Assembly (NCBI GenBank): GCA_029961685.1
Contig: JARWKL010000009.1
Location: 11,737,758-11,801,757 of the forward strand
Source: Aristolochia californica
Lineage: Eukaryota > Streptophyta > Magnoliopsida > Piperales > Aristolochiaceae
Reading direction: 5' to 3'
Length of the DNA stretch: 64,000 bases
The notes under the pieces are model-generated. The model was not told the origin of the DNA, did not search any database, and worked only from the letters and a program-made list of their open reading frames with translations. The number at the start of each line of letters is the position of its first letter. Positions within the stretch are counted from its first letter, which is position 1. Shown here piece by piece: positions 37,701-52,700 of the stretch. Both the position numbers and the translations under genes were made by a program.

Positions 37701-40700
37701 ACTATAGACTAGGCCATCCAAATTTCTTGAATTTGAGTAAGCCATTTCCTTCACTTTTCAAGAATAAAAATGTTTCTCTTTTCCAATACGAAATCTATCA
37801 ATTTGCCAAACATCACCGTACCACCTTTCCTTCTCAGCCTTATAAACAATCCCAACCTTTTTCGCTCAAACACGGTGATATTTGGGGGACCGTCGAGAGT
37901 GAAAAATATAATGGTTATTACATTCATAGATGATCATACTTGGGTTTGCTGAGTGTATCTAAAAAAAAAAAAAAAAAAAAAAAACAAGGCTACCTAGTTG
38001 TTTCAAAACATCTATACTCTCAATTCCATAACAAAATTCAAATCCTAAGAACGGATAATGGCAAAGAGTACTTCTTGGCCAATTTCTCATGGAAAAGGGT
38101 AATATACCCCAAACACGTGTCAACACACCTCAACAAAATAGTGTTGTTGACCGTAAGAACATGCACCTTCTAGAGGAAACTCAGTCAATTATGTACGAGA
38201 GTTCCTAAACACTTTTGGGGAGAAGTTGTATCGAATGTCATCCTGAGTATGTCAATCCCAAAAACCTCTCAACATTATGTTGGAGACCTACCCTCATGCA
38301 CGATTCTTCAATTATCTATCTCCCAAGGTATTTGGTCGTGTTCACAGTAATACCCGTAGTAAACTTGAGCCAAGAGTTCGTAAATGTGTCTTTCTTCGAT
38401 ACTCACCTATTCAAAAGGGATATAAGTGTTTTGTTCCTACCACACCAACCAGGTCAATGTGAGTATGGATGTCATTTTCTTTGAAGATCAATATTTTTCT
38501 CCCAAACTTCTCTTCAAGGGGAAAATGATTTTGGGATATCCCCTTATATGTCTCTTTGGTTACATTTTGTCCAGAAATAACTACTTCGTCTCCTCAACCA
38601 TAGATTTTCCTATAAAAAATTCCCTTCCTAAACACGAGTCCATTGTGTCAGAAACAGAAATATATAATGTTGGGGGAGAAATACTACCAGAGAAAAACAC
38701 AGAGTTATCTGTTATGTGAGGCATAACCAACAAGGTTTGGAGTAACAACCACAAATATACTGTCAAGATTCAATTCCGAGTACATCAAGTAATTTAGATT
38801 CTTCCTAGGGTCCAAATCTTGTGATTTTCAAGACATTGATGTCCCCCATTGCTAATAGAAAAGGCATAAGGTCATGCACAAACCATCCTATATCTCGCTT
38901 TGTATCCTATCACAGATTGTCCTCAAGCTTTAGAGTCTTTCTTTCTAACTTGTCAAAAAGAGAAATTCCTAAATCTTGAGTGGAAAGAGGTTGTTATTAA
39001 GGAGATAAAGGCTTTGGAGAAGAATCAGACTTGGGAATTGGTATGCCTTCCCAAAGGAAAATATCTAGTTGGTTGTAAGTAGGTATTCAATTGGGAGAGA
39101 AAGTGTAAATTAAACTATCTCTAGGATATGAAGACTTACTTGGCGAAAAAGAGGTTTGTAGACTCCAACGGTCACTCTATGCTCTTAAACAACCTCCTAG
39201 ATCATGGTTTGATCAGTTCACTAAAGCTATAAAGAACTTTTGGTACCTTTAGAGCCAAGCAAATCATACTATATTTTTTAAACACACATGCCGGAAAGAT
39301 TTTCTACATATTATGTATGTGGATGATATAATCCTAACAGTTGATGATCTCGTTGAATAGTAAAACCTAAAGACCTTTATGGCCAAGGAATTTGAAAACA
39401 AAGATCTTGGATCTTTGAGGTATTTCTTGGGCATGGAGGAGGCAAGAACTAAGGAAGGAATCTTGGTTTCTCAAAGAAAATATATCTTAGATCTTCTCAA
39501 TGAAACCAGTATGCTAGAGTGCAAGCGAGTTAAAACACCTATGGATGTAAATTGCAAATTGAGTGCAAATAGCGGTGCTGAGATTGATAAGGGACAATCA
39601 ATGATTAGTTAGGAAATTGATTTACATTTCCTTTGTAGTGAGTGTTGCGAGTTTATTCATGCACTCCCCTTGTGAGGAATACAGTTTATAAGATTCTCAG
39701 ATATCTTAAACAGATTTCAAGAAAGGGATTATTGTTCAAAAAGAGTGACAATGTATGTGTTGAAGCATTCACTGATGCTAATTGGGCAAGAAATATAGAT
39801 GCTAGGAGATCTACATCTAGAAAGCACACCTTTGTAGGAGGAAATCTAGTAACTTGGAGAAGCAAAAAGCAGAATGTGGTGACTAGAAGCAGTGATAAAG
39901 TTGAGTTTTGGGCTGTTGCACAAGGGATATGTGATCTTCTGTGGATAAAACGGCTTCTAAGTGAGTTACAGATTGTGTTCAACTAACCTAGGAAGTAGTA
40001 CTCAGATAGCAAGGCAGCTATTAGAATTTCCCATAATCCAGTATAGTACAATAGGACAAAGCACATTGAGATCAATCGGTATTTTATTAAAGAGCAAGTC
40101 ACAAATATTTTCACAAAGAGTCTTAAATTACAGCAATTTGACTTTCTAATAAGCAAGGTAGGAATGCTAAATATTTATAAACTAACTTGAGGGAGAGTCA
40201 CAAATATTTTCACAAAGAGTCTTAAATCACAGCAATTTGACTTTCTAATAAGAGAGGTAGGAATGCTAAATATTTATAAACTAACTTGAGGGAGAGTGTT
40301 GAAATATGTCTAAATTCATTCTTTTATTATCTAGATTCATTGTATGTTAAAATATGTCAAGATTCATTCTCCTATGATGTATATATTGTAGCCATTATAG
40401 TTGTAATGAATGAAATTGAAAAACAAGTTTTTATTCTTCATTTTCTTCATCCATCAAATTGGTCAAAAAAATTGACATTGAAATTGGACCATGAATCATT
40501 TCAAAAAAAAAAAAAAAATGGACCATGAAACTTGACCAAAGAAATTAAATATTAATAGCCAAGAAATCAGAGGAACAAGGTCACTTATAAGTTCATCAAT
40601 GTTAAGGCTTCGATGATCACCACTCTAACTCAAAGACGCTAGACTTATACAGCACACTTTCATCAGAAATTACTTAATGACATTATTTTAACCCCATAGA

Positions 40701-43700
40701 GTATGGACCTAGATCAACTCATCTTGGGCTAAAACCCCCTGAATATTCCACAAACCAAGGCTTTGGTTAAACAAATTTACAATGGAGTTGGCAATGGAGA
40801 TAAGTAATGCAGACTCTGGCTTGGCTGACGTCTATTATCAAGTTGACGACAAACTTACCCACAAGAATACACCTAACGTCACACAGATCACCAAAGCAAC
40901 TCTTTTTGGCTTTGGCATCATGCCTCCTTGGAGGCAAAAGTATCTTGTTGTCAACTTCAAGGCGGAGAATTTCCTTGTGGAGCGAAAATTGGACAGGTAA
41001 CATATGGGAACAGAAAAAATTCGCTCCATATTCACAATGGCTCATGTTCCACTATTGAGAGCCAAAGCAAGATAAATTCTTTGTTGAATCATGAGGCCAC
41101 TATTGGTGTGAGGCAAACAAAAGGTCATGAGGTCTTTGATAAATTGGGCCCATGGAGTACAAATTGGGTCTCGGCCCGCACACACAACCTGCTCTGATAC
41201 CATTGTTGGGTGTTGGGTTGAGCCCACATCCATCCCAAAATGACTAACCACTTAGGAAGTCTATTGCCCAACCTTATAACCCATTAGATTTTCTTCCCCC
41301 TTTTCAAGGTGAGGCTTTTTCACTCTCAATACCAACCATAAATGCAACAAGAGAGAAGTCACAGCAACCTTAAGCACAATAGATTGATGTAGAGGAACTA
41401 CATTCAAGTAGTAAAGTCCCTCACTCTCATGCCTGAAACCAAACATCCTCCTTGTCTACAAATCCTGAAGTACAAAACCAAAAGGAAAAATTGCAATAGA
41501 AAAAGTTAAGGATTTGGTGAGTATACTGATGGATAATAAGTCAACTGGAAACTTTGGAACATACAAAACAGGGGACAAAGGAAGCTGAGTAGGATGAACC
41601 ACACCTTCACTGGTAACGGATGAAGATGAGCCATTTGCCAACTTAACAAACTTACAAGAGGAAGAAAATAAATTAGAAAACACAAAGAACATACCTAAGA
41701 TATAGGCAAATGCCGTAGAATCAATATCCCAATAGAGGCATAAATAACATGTGAAGTGCAAACATGGCACTGGCAGAAAAAGATGTGCTGGCCATAGGAG
41801 GAATAGATGTAGGAGAGTGGCAAGAAGCTATCCTAAGGCACTAAAATGACTTCAGAATTTCATCCCTGTGAGTTGCTAGTAGTCCCTTTTTATTTAAATA
41901 GAGTTGCTAGTAGTCCCTTGCTCACTGCTAGACACATCGACACCTTTAGAGACACTTGAGCTGGCCCAAATTTATCCTTACACTCATCTGCATTGTGAAT
42001 ACCAACCACAGTGTACACAATTCCTTTCTCCACAACCATTGCCATGACCACCACCATCACAACCACATCCCCTTTCTCCCTCTCGTCTATAAAAAGACAA
42101 ATCGATGGGAGTCGAGAACATTTCACCACGATCACCACCATCATGACCACAACCCCTTCCTCCATCTCATCCTCGAAAAGACAGATCGATGGGAGTGGAG
42201 GACATTTTAAGGGCAATGGCATATGAACTTTTAGTTTCTCAACTTTCTTTGGACATAACTGCACTTTCAGTTCTAATAACTTAGTTATAAGCTTTCTCAA
42301 ATGTAGGAACTTCATTATCTACCAACATTTGCACACGCAAAGCATCATAATCTGATCCCAAACCATCCAAGAACTGGGTAACTTGAATCTGGCCTTCTTT
42401 CTCCTAAGCTTTGTAGGATCTACCCTAAATGGATGAAAAACTGCAATTTCTTGTAACACTCCACACATCCCTGTAAAATACTCTATGACTGCCTTTTCCC
42501 CTTTGCCTATGCTGAAAACTTTTACATGTAACTCATAGACTCAGGGGAGCTTAATTTCTTGGCAAAGATCGACTCAAGAGTTTTCCACATGTATTTGGCA
42601 GTATCACAACTCATAACTTGATCACATACATGGGGCTGCATACAATTCAGCATCCAAGTCCGAAGCTAATGATCTTCTGCTTCCAAACCCTAATCATAGG
42701 ATGAGGGGCTATCACAAATATACTTCACCTTCTTCTTTGCAATCAAAAACTTCTTGACAGCCCTAGACTGATTTCAGTTTTTTTTTTTTTTAAATGGCTA
42801 AAATGTGGAGGTGGAGCTACCCACTTGTGTAATGACTAAAATACCCATGAACTTTAACAAATAAAAAGAATTAAAACAAAAAAAGAGGCACACCTCTACA
42901 ATTTGAGACCAACCAGACAACATATGCAGCTGTGCAGCTTGCTCCTCAAGGTTCTTATTGTATTTCCAGCCCCATTTTAACAAATCATGGATTGATTCTC
43001 TCAATTCACAGAGATCAGCTTCACTAACGGAGATTGGTCGAGGATTACGAAAATTGCACATCTGAAGAAGCACAAAAATAAGCATGTAAAGAATATTAAG
43101 TGAGCTGGCAGCTAATAAATTTTATTGTAGCTGAAGGATGTGACTGAAAAGGTACATAACCTGCCAGAGCTTCTCTCTCAATGCCACAAGATCAATCAAA
43201 CGATCACCTCGTTCAGAATAATAATAAACACCACCTTTATCAGAGGTAGTAGGATTACCAAGTATCTCATCCACCTGAAAGAGGGGCTATTAGAAGAGAA
43301 AAAAGTATCCATATAAAGGGAAAAATTGCAACTTGGCATAACTGCAACCCACCTGCATATCATATTTCAAGCTGGGAATGATTTGTTTGTACTTCACAGA
43401 GGTATCAGGAGATCTGAATTGGAGAACTTGAAGCAACTCAAATACCTGAACAATTAGAAACATGACTTTAACCTACCTTGGGTAATTAGATCTTTTACCA
43501 GGTCTACATTTACAAATAAAACAGAGATTAAAAACTACGAAAAGAAAAAAAGTTAGCTTCAAGAACTAAACTTCAAAGTACAACAGCTAACTGAGGACAT
43601 AAACAAATTTTTTTTCTCATTGATTACACTAATTATAATTAACATATTCTCATAATCATACAAATGATTTAACAACAACAAATTGGAACAGGACATGACA

Positions 43701-46700
43701 GCAAAAAAATAAATTTGCCCACTGCAGCCTACTAGGTGGATTACCATCTCCAAGCATTTGTACGCACGGTGAATGTGCATGGAACATCTAAGGAATTGTC
43801 AAAATATCACAGCTAGTAAGGTTCTTGAGATATAGACGAAATGCATTGTTTTAGAGTTGCAGCTCTAACAGTTATCAGTCAATGCATGGGACTAGGTTTT
43901 CTACATTTTCTTGGTACAAAGAAGTAAAAGTTAACTTTCAAAAAGGAAAAAAAATGCTAGTATGTGTTCGAATCTACATCAATGTATAACTTAAATAATC
44001 CAACATAAGTTAACATTAGAAAAATATTGTCGTTAATACTTGGGAAAAAGCCTCCTAACTTTGGCCTGTCATTTTAGGATGGACATGGTACTCAGTTTTA
44101 ACAAAAGTCAAAGTCAAGAGTTAAAAAAGACAAATTCAAGTCAAAAAAGACAAATTCAAGTCCGGACATATAAATAAATTCCTTTTCAGACGTGGATAGG
44201 ACTTTTGGTTCCATGTCCTCATACAAAAGGCTTCTTGTGTGAGGATCTTAGATTTTAAGTTTCATCAAGGGATAGGGGATATGCAATCAATATATATATA
44301 TATAAAATTAAAAAAATGCTCTTTTTTTAAATGAAATCATCAACTTGTAACATAAATACTGTAGATAAGGGTCTCTTATCTATTTTTTCCATTTCTTCAT
44401 TTGCGTAAGATGAGAGGTTATGACCAATCAAAAACTATTTGAAATGAAGAAGCCAAAGAACCCACATGTCCATCATTCATATAAAGATATATTGATAGAA
44501 AGATATATTTGTTTCAGAAATTCACAGTGAATAAAACTGGAAAGAGACCAGGATTGCTCCAACCTACGTCAACCAAGGGTGGGCAAGGGGTTTTTGACTC
44601 GATTTTGATGGAGATGGGATTTCCCCCTCAGCCCATGTGGTTTTACCATTCATGCTTCGAACCCAACCCATAGGGTCTACTTGCATGGTGTAATTTAAAA
44701 ACGATATTGAGTTTAACAAGAAAAAAGTTATTGTTGCTGTTTTTACAGGTCAATATATATATGTATTGTTACAACAAATTATTGTAGGTTTTGGGTGGTT
44801 TCATAATCTATCATATGTATATATATATATATATACATTTTTTTTTTGGTACAAATTTCCACCAAAAAGGATGAACTTGAGTAAGAGAATGGATAGTGGA
44901 TTGAGTGGGTTTTTCAAACTATTATGAGTTTCACAGTGACGAGTCTAATATCAGGTTCACAGGATGGGGACAGGTTTTCAAAAACCCAACCCATGACCAT
45001 ACCTAGATCAATTTCCTTATTATCTTTTTATTTCCATGATTTTCTATTTTTCCTTCTAACTATTTTCTTTTGGAGTTACAATATAACCATTTGTAAAAGT
45101 ATACGGTTGCTCCACATTAGAGAGAGAGAGAGAGAGAGGGAGAGAGAAAAGAAGAGAAACAGTATGAGAGAGGCTGCTCCACGTTAGAGGTTGAACTCAA
45201 CCCCTAACAGCTTTATATATATTTTTAAATGAGGTGTATAAACTATTAAAGAAAGTGAAGAGTAAAACAAACCTAGCTAAGGCCATTTGGTCTAGTGGTA
45301 TTCTCTTTACATCAGGTGCGTCAGGTCGCAAGTTCAAATCGCCCCACGCCCCTCTCAAAAAAAAAAAAAAAACAACAAACCTAGCTAAGAGGGTCTTCCT
45401 CCACAACAAGGTGTTGGAGTGAAATACCCGTCTTAGCCTGAATGTCTGCCAAAAGATTGGAAGAATGAGGAATGTGATTCCAATTACAATTTAAAGAAGA
45501 AATTAAATTACAAATTTCTGAATACATATCCCAATGACGCCATGGAGGTCTGATAGATTTTGCACACCAGTCAATGACAATCTTTGAGTTCCCTTATATG
45601 TAGAGAAGGCCCGTGAGCCGGCTAATAAATACTATAATTTCGTTCAGCAATCCAGAGAGTTCTGTTGTTGTGGACTCAGAGACTCCAAGTGGCCCTGCAA
45701 AGGAAAAGAGGAGAACCGTTTGCATCGTGAATAACTCCTCCATAGCTTGCAGGACCAGGGTAGCCAAGAGCGCTCCCATAGAAATTTAGCTTGAAAAGGC
45801 CCGTACAAGGGGGGGAGGGGAACCAGCTACCAATTTCCTTTGAGATTGGAATTGCTGAAATTTATGAATTCAAATTTTCTCCCGTTTCTTTCTTTCCATA
45901 TTCCCCATATTATATGCCCAATGCAACATGAGAGAAGCATCTTTCCAAGCTTTGGGAGACTGGCACCAATGATTGAGAGGATAGTGGATGAGATTTTGTG
46001 CAAAGCAATATTGGAACCTGATTTTGTTTAAAAGGTTGATCCAGATATAGTGGCAGGATAAAAGTATATGATTGGCTATTTCTGGGGCATTTTGGCAAAA
46101 AGGACAACAAGGATTGGGGACGGAGGTTCCCCGCCGAATTAAAGACTCTAATGTAAGGATTTTATTTTTGCAAGCGCTCCGGATAAAAAAACTTGTGTGA
46201 GGCAGGGCAAGGAGGTTCCAGGCGGAGGCCGCAGAGTGATTAGACTGATTTGAAATAAGGTTACTGAGGAAATTGTAGGCTGTTGAGAAAGTACCTTTTG
46301 TACAAGGTGTCCAGATCAATGTATCATGGTTAATTCTGGGTTTGGCTGTGGAGATGCTTGAGAGGAGATTAGATGCCATAATGGCTTCAGAATTCGAGAG
46401 ATCTCTTCTGAGGTTCAAATTCCAGCCCCCTATTTCAGACCAAAGATCTGAGATAGAAGCATCTATATTTCTAGCCAGGATTGAGAGAGACTCATAGTTA
46501 ATGTTGAGGCTGGATTGGCCAGTCCACCAATAGGACCAAAATTTTGTGGAGGTCCCATTGCCAACGTAGTATTTAACAGCTTTATTCAAGTCTGGCAGTA
46601 GCAAGACTTTTTTTTTCTAGGCCGAGGACAGACGGTGGTGTCTTCCCCCGTCAATCCACCAACCCAAATGTTTGTTGGCTTTGGCAACAACTAAAGCTCT

Positions 46701-49700
46701 CCAAACTAGATCAGGGAAAAGATTGAATTTACAGATCCATTTTATGAGAAGAGCAGAATTTGTAGTAGTAGTATCTTGGATATCCAGTCCACTAAGGAAT
46801 TTTGCTTTGCAGACCTCTTCCCATTTTACCAAGTGACACTTTTTTTCACCATTTGGACCTCCACACAGAAATCTTCTTTTGATGAGCTCAATTATGTCTC
46901 TAATACAAGCGGGGCACCGGAACATAGATAGAAAGTAACCAAGGATTCCATGAAGGCATGATTTTATGAGAACCAACTTACCAACTTTAGAGAGGAATTT
47001 TCCTCTCCATGAAGCCAAGCGACCCTCCAGGCGCTCAATAACAGGGTGCCAGGAGCACTTGGAGAGTAATCTAGGGGTCAGGGGAAGGCCCAAATAGGTG
47101 CATGGAGTCATCTCAGTTTTACATCCAAGGTTGCTAGCCATGGAGTTCAATAGGTGAGGTTCAATGTTAAAACCAACAATATATGACTTTGACCAACTGA
47201 CTTTCCGACCGGATGAGATTTCAAATCGATTGAGCAAAGCTTTAATGCGATGAATTTGTTTCAAAGAGCCTTCACAGAAGAAGATGGTGTCATCCGCATA
47301 TTGTAGGAGGGCGATGTCTTGAGCAGGATCTGGGAATATGGGGTTTGAGCCATCTCGATCTTTTAGCTAGTCGAACCATGGCCAACAAATGTTCACCAAT
47401 AAGGGTGAAGATGAAAGGTGATAGCTGGTCTCCTTGCCTGATTCCCCTAGTTCCATTGAAGTACCCATATGGTCTACCGTTGACAAGAACAGAATAAGAT
47501 GCAATGGGAATGAAGCTTCTCATCCAGAATCTCCACCGGATGCCGAAACCCATTTCACCAAAAAGGTGGTCAATCATCTTCCAGTTAACCCGGTCAAAGG
47601 CTTTTTAGAAATCAAGTTTGAGAACAACTCTTGGTTGACTTGATTTTTTGAAAGAGTCATGTAATTTGTGGGCTACCATTGCTGAATCCAAGATATTGCA
47701 GCCTCAAATAAAGGCACTTTGACACGGGTTAATAACACGGGGGAGGATGGCTCTTAGGCGATTGGAAAGAATTCGGCCTAAGATTTTCATGTGTTGGTGG
47801 TAAGACTGATAGGTCTAAAAACTAGGGGGAGAGCTGAGTTGGCTTTTTTTGCGATTAGGGCCATGGCCAATGGATTTGTGGGTGATATCAACTTGATGGA
47901 AGTTATTGACAAAGGCATGGAGATCATTCCTGATAGTCCCCCAAGATTTGTGACAAAATTAACCATTGAACCCGTCCAGGCCAGGGGTTCGGTCACCAAT
48001 TTCCTCAAGAGAGGAAGGACACTCCAGTAATTCAGCTTCCGAGGCAAAAATACTCTTAAACTAGAGCTGGTGAAGAATAGGACGGTTGAATGACTCCTTT
48101 GTTAGATCAGAAAAAAACTTCACAAGAACATTAGCAATGGAGATGTTATCCGTGATCTCCTCGTCTTCATTGCGAAGAGAGAAAATACGATTAGCTCTCC
48201 TACGGGCTGAGGCAATGGCATGGAAGAATTTGGTATTTCCATCCCCGTAGGTCAGCCAATGGAATCTGGCCCACTATTTCCAGTGAGTGGTTTCATTCTT
48301 TAGAAGATTTGAAAGATCAAAATTTAAATGATTTCGGAGTAGAAGTTCAAGGGATGAGAGTGACCTTTGCTCTTCGAGGAGATCAAGCTCAGAAATGTGG
48401 CACCGGACAGAATCTCTCCTAGATGCAGTAGCAGCACGGAGGCTTCAAGCCCATGAGCAAATCTTAATCTTTAGGGATTTGAGCTTGAGAGGAAAGGACC
48501 ATCCTGGATTTGGGTGGTGGTTAAGATCTTGCCACCAGTCTTTCAGTTGGGGAACAAACGAATTAAGAAGAAGCCAGGAGTTTTCGAAGAGGAAAGGAGA
48601 GTGCCCCCAAGTTGGGGGGTGAGTGTTGATTTGGATAGGCCACTGGTCAGAGCGAACTTTGTTGAGGACTTGACCTGAAGTGTTGGGAAAGAGATAGAGC
48701 CAATTATTATTCTCTATAAATCGGTCTAACTTGGATAGGATGGGGAGTTTTGTCTGTTGGAACAGGTGATTTTTTTTTTTTTCCGAACAAGGAGATTTCT
48801 AGAAGTTCAAGACTGGAGTTGAGATCCGAGAAGGCTCTTATAGTGGAGGAAATTCTTTTGGTGGGGGAGTGGCTTTTTTCGGAGCATCAGAGGGTAACAT
48901 TGAAATCCCCAACGAGCAACCAGGGCAAATCTCATGATTGGACTTGCTGGAGTAACTCATCCCAGAATGCGCCTCGATCGTCATGACATGTTGGACCATA
49001 TATGCCCGCAAGGGCCCAGTGAGTTCCCAGGGTCCTTTCACGAAACCGGATACAAAGAGAGAAGAGGGTAGAATTTGTGGAAATGGCTTTTGTTAAGTTG
49101 GGTCAAGGCCCTATCCCAAAATGACTAGTCAACTTAGGAAACCTCTTTCCCAACTAATAAACTCAAGATCTTTGTACTCACTAATCCATGTGGGACTATT
49201 CCTTAACACTCCCCCTCACGTGTAGACCATCTTTTGTGGTTTTACAAGTGGATAATTTAGGAGTAGGCAGTTTAGGTGTAGGCTCTCTTTTGTGGCTCTA
49301 CAAGTGGATAGTTTTAGGTGTAGGCCCTCTTTTGTGGCTCTACAAGTAGATAGTTTTTAGGTATAGGCCCACATATGAGTACCTGCTCTGATACCATGTT
49401 AAAACCAGTGCGCTAAAAGGCTTGAACCTTTTAGGAAAACAACCCCACGGATCTTATACAAGGATTGGACCGGGTGATACAAACAAATATTCCAACACCC
49501 CCCCCCCCCCCCCCCCCCCCCCCGCCCGCACAAGGAAAACTCGTGGACAAACTCACCGAAAAAAACCCGGGACAAATTCACTGAAAAAAACCCGGGACAA
49601 ATTCACCGAAAAAACCCGGGACAAATTCACCAGAAATACCTAGGACAAATTCGGTGGGAGCGGGACTCGAACTTGGGACCAACCTGCTATGATACCATGT

Positions 49701-52700
49701 TACTAACCATTGCGGCAAAAGATCGACCTTTTAGCGAAGGCGCAACTTGCATATTAAAGATATACCCATTCCAACACTCCCCGCACGGGGAACACCCGTG
49801 TATAAATGCAAATGCACAATCCCACCTATACGGGGACGACCAAAGACAAAGTCCCACCTATGTGGGGTCGGGACAAACGGGACTCGAACTCGAGACCAAC
49901 CTGTTCTGATACCATGTTACTAACCATTGCGCCAAAAGACCAATCTTTTAGCGAAGGCGCAACTTGCATATTCAAGACAGGCCCATTCCAATATTTTTTT
50001 TTTTGGAAGAGAGGCAGCTTTGCTGCTTTGGAATCCGAGCCAAAAAGGCCCTTCCCGCTTCTTTACAATCAGGGTCTAAGTGAAATTTTCAATAAGACAA
50101 AAATGCCCCTCAATACTCAAAATTACATCTCCTAAAATACATGTCTAAATTGAATGAAAATTTAACTAGAGATAAAATAAGACAACCTCTATCTAATAGC
50201 CATACTATAAGAGAAAAATGTAATATTGAAAATATAATAAATAACCAAAATACCCCTGAACTTGTATTTTAACACTCCCCCTCAAGCTAGAGAGTAGATA
50301 TCAAACAATCCCAGCTTGTCACTAAAGGATACATGTTCACGTCTCCCCAAAGGCTTGGTAAATATATCTCCCAACTAGTCTGAAGACTTTACATAAGGAG
50401 TTACCACCTTCCCCTACATAATTGCATCTCTAATGAAGTGGCAGTCAACCTCTATATGTTTCATTCTCTCATGGAATACAGGGTTGATGGCAATAAAAAT
50501 GGTTGCGTAGTTATCACAATTCATAACCATAAGGTCAGGTAACATAAAACCAAACTCAAGAAGCATAGACTTAATCCACATAAGACTAACTGTATGAGCC
50601 ATTGCTCAATACTCAGCCTCTGCACTGGACCTAGCCACAACTGTCTGTTTCTTACTTTTCCAACTTATCAGGTTGCCTCCAACAAAATAATAGTAGCCTG
50701 ATGTAGAACGTCTATCCATCTTACACCCAGCATAATCGGCATCAGAATACCCAAGTACATCAATTTTCCAATTATGAGTATACAGAAGACCTTTTCCAGG
50801 TGTACCTTAAAGTACTTCAAAATCCTTTGAGCAGCTTCTAAATGGACTTTTTGAGGATTTTCCATGAATTGGCTCACAACTCCCACAGCAAATGAAATAT
50901 CCGACCTGGTAACTGTAGCATAGATCAGTTTACCTACTAACCGTCGATATTGAGTTTTATCCTTGAGTGTAGGACCCTGGGTGTCGTGTAGACTATGATT
51001 AACTTCCATGGGGGTGTCTATAGGTTTAGCACCTAATAAACCATACTCCTGTAACAAATCCAATATATATTTTCTCTGAGAAAGAACAATACCTCGCTTA
51101 CTACGAGCAACTTCAATTCCAAGAAGTACTTGAGAGAGCCCAAATCCTTTGTCTGAAAATGTGTGGCCAGATATTGTTTAACTTTTGTAATACCATCAAG
51201 ATCATTACCAGATAACACAATATCATCTACATAGACAACCAAAACCACCATACCAATCTTCCTTTTAAGTAGGAACATAGAATGATCACAATGACTCCTA
51301 TAGAACCCAAATTGTAGTACCACATCACTAAACTTTTCAAACCAGGCCCGTGGACTCTGTTTAAGTCCATAAATAGCCTTTTGCAGCTTACACACCTTTT
51401 CTGTCTCCCCCTGACCAACATACCCAAGAGGTTGCTCCATATACACTTCTTCATGTAGATCACCATATAAAAAGGCATTCTTCACATCTAATTGAAAGAT
51501 AGGCCAACCCTTATTAACAGTGACAGATATTAAGATACGTACCGAAGTAAGTTGGGCCACAAGAGAATGTCTCAAAGACATCAACTCCAAAAGTCTGTGT
51601 ATACCCTTTCGCTACCAGCCGAGCTTTGTACCGTTCAATAGAGCCATCAGCATTATATTTGATAGTATAAACCCAACGACACCCCACAATAGCAGCTCCT
51701 GCAGGTGGATCACAAAGATTCCATGTTCCCCGAGACACCAAAGCACTCATCTCATCGTCCATAGCTTGTTTCCATTCTGGAGAGCACAAGGCTTCCTGCA
51801 CCGACCGAGGTATATGGGAAGTAGACAATGACATAGCAAAGGACTTGAAGGATGGGGGCAAAAAATCAAGTGACACATATTTGGATATCGGATGAGAAGT
51901 ACAAGATCGTTTACCTTTTCGTAGACTAATAGGCAGGTCCAAATCAGAGATAACAGGATCTGCAAGCAATGAGGAAGCTGGTGGATCATGAGGAGAGAGC
52001 TCTATAGAGGTAACTGTTGGAGGCACTGCAGGAGTACGAGAGCGACGACTGTAAACACGAAGAGGCAATGAGGAACTCGATGATGCTAGTATATCCAAAA
52101 CTGCAATAGGAACAGGACAGTCTAAAGGAGATTCAGGTGATACAGGAAGCTCAGTAAATGATGAAAAATATGGAGTATGTTCAAAAAAGGTCACATCTGC
52201 TGACACATGTTTTCCGTCGAACAAGATCATAACATATGTACCCTTTTTGTTTACGAGAATATCCCAAAAAAAAACACATTTGACAAACCGAGGTGACAAC
52301 TTATTGACCGAAGTTCCAAGCATATGAACAAAACAGGTACATCCAAAAATACGAGGAACCACACCAAACAATTTACAATTGGGTTTTAAAACCTGAAGTG
52401 AAACTTGACCACTCAAAACAGTTGAGGGCATACGATTAACCAAGTAGCAAGAGGTTAAAACTGCATCTCTCCAAAAACATTTAGGAACATTCATATGCAA
52501 TAATAGTGTCCTTGTAACCTCAAGGAGATGTCTATTTTTACGTTCAGCCACCCCATTTTGTTGTGGTGTATAAGGGCAAGATGTTTGATGGGTAATACCA
52601 TGAGACTCACAAAATACTAAAAATTTATGGAGTGTTCCAAATGACAAGAATGCCACCGGAGTGGCCAACTGCATCTATTGTTGCCCATTCAGGGTCCGCA

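Noticed and set aside
41956..42226. Plus-strand His/Thr-rich frames as a histidine-rich protein gene
   Set aside because: They are the complement of a duplicated low-complexity part of a minus-strand Copia gag region.
45282..45362. A functional tRNA gene
   Set aside because: A- and B-box-like motifs are present, but the arms do not pair into a cloverleaf, and a poly(A) tail and target duplications mark it as a SINE.
49498..49645. CRISPR-like array of CCCGGGACAAATTCACC repeats
   Set aside because: The repeats are contiguous with no variable spacers and lie in a plant TRIM interior.
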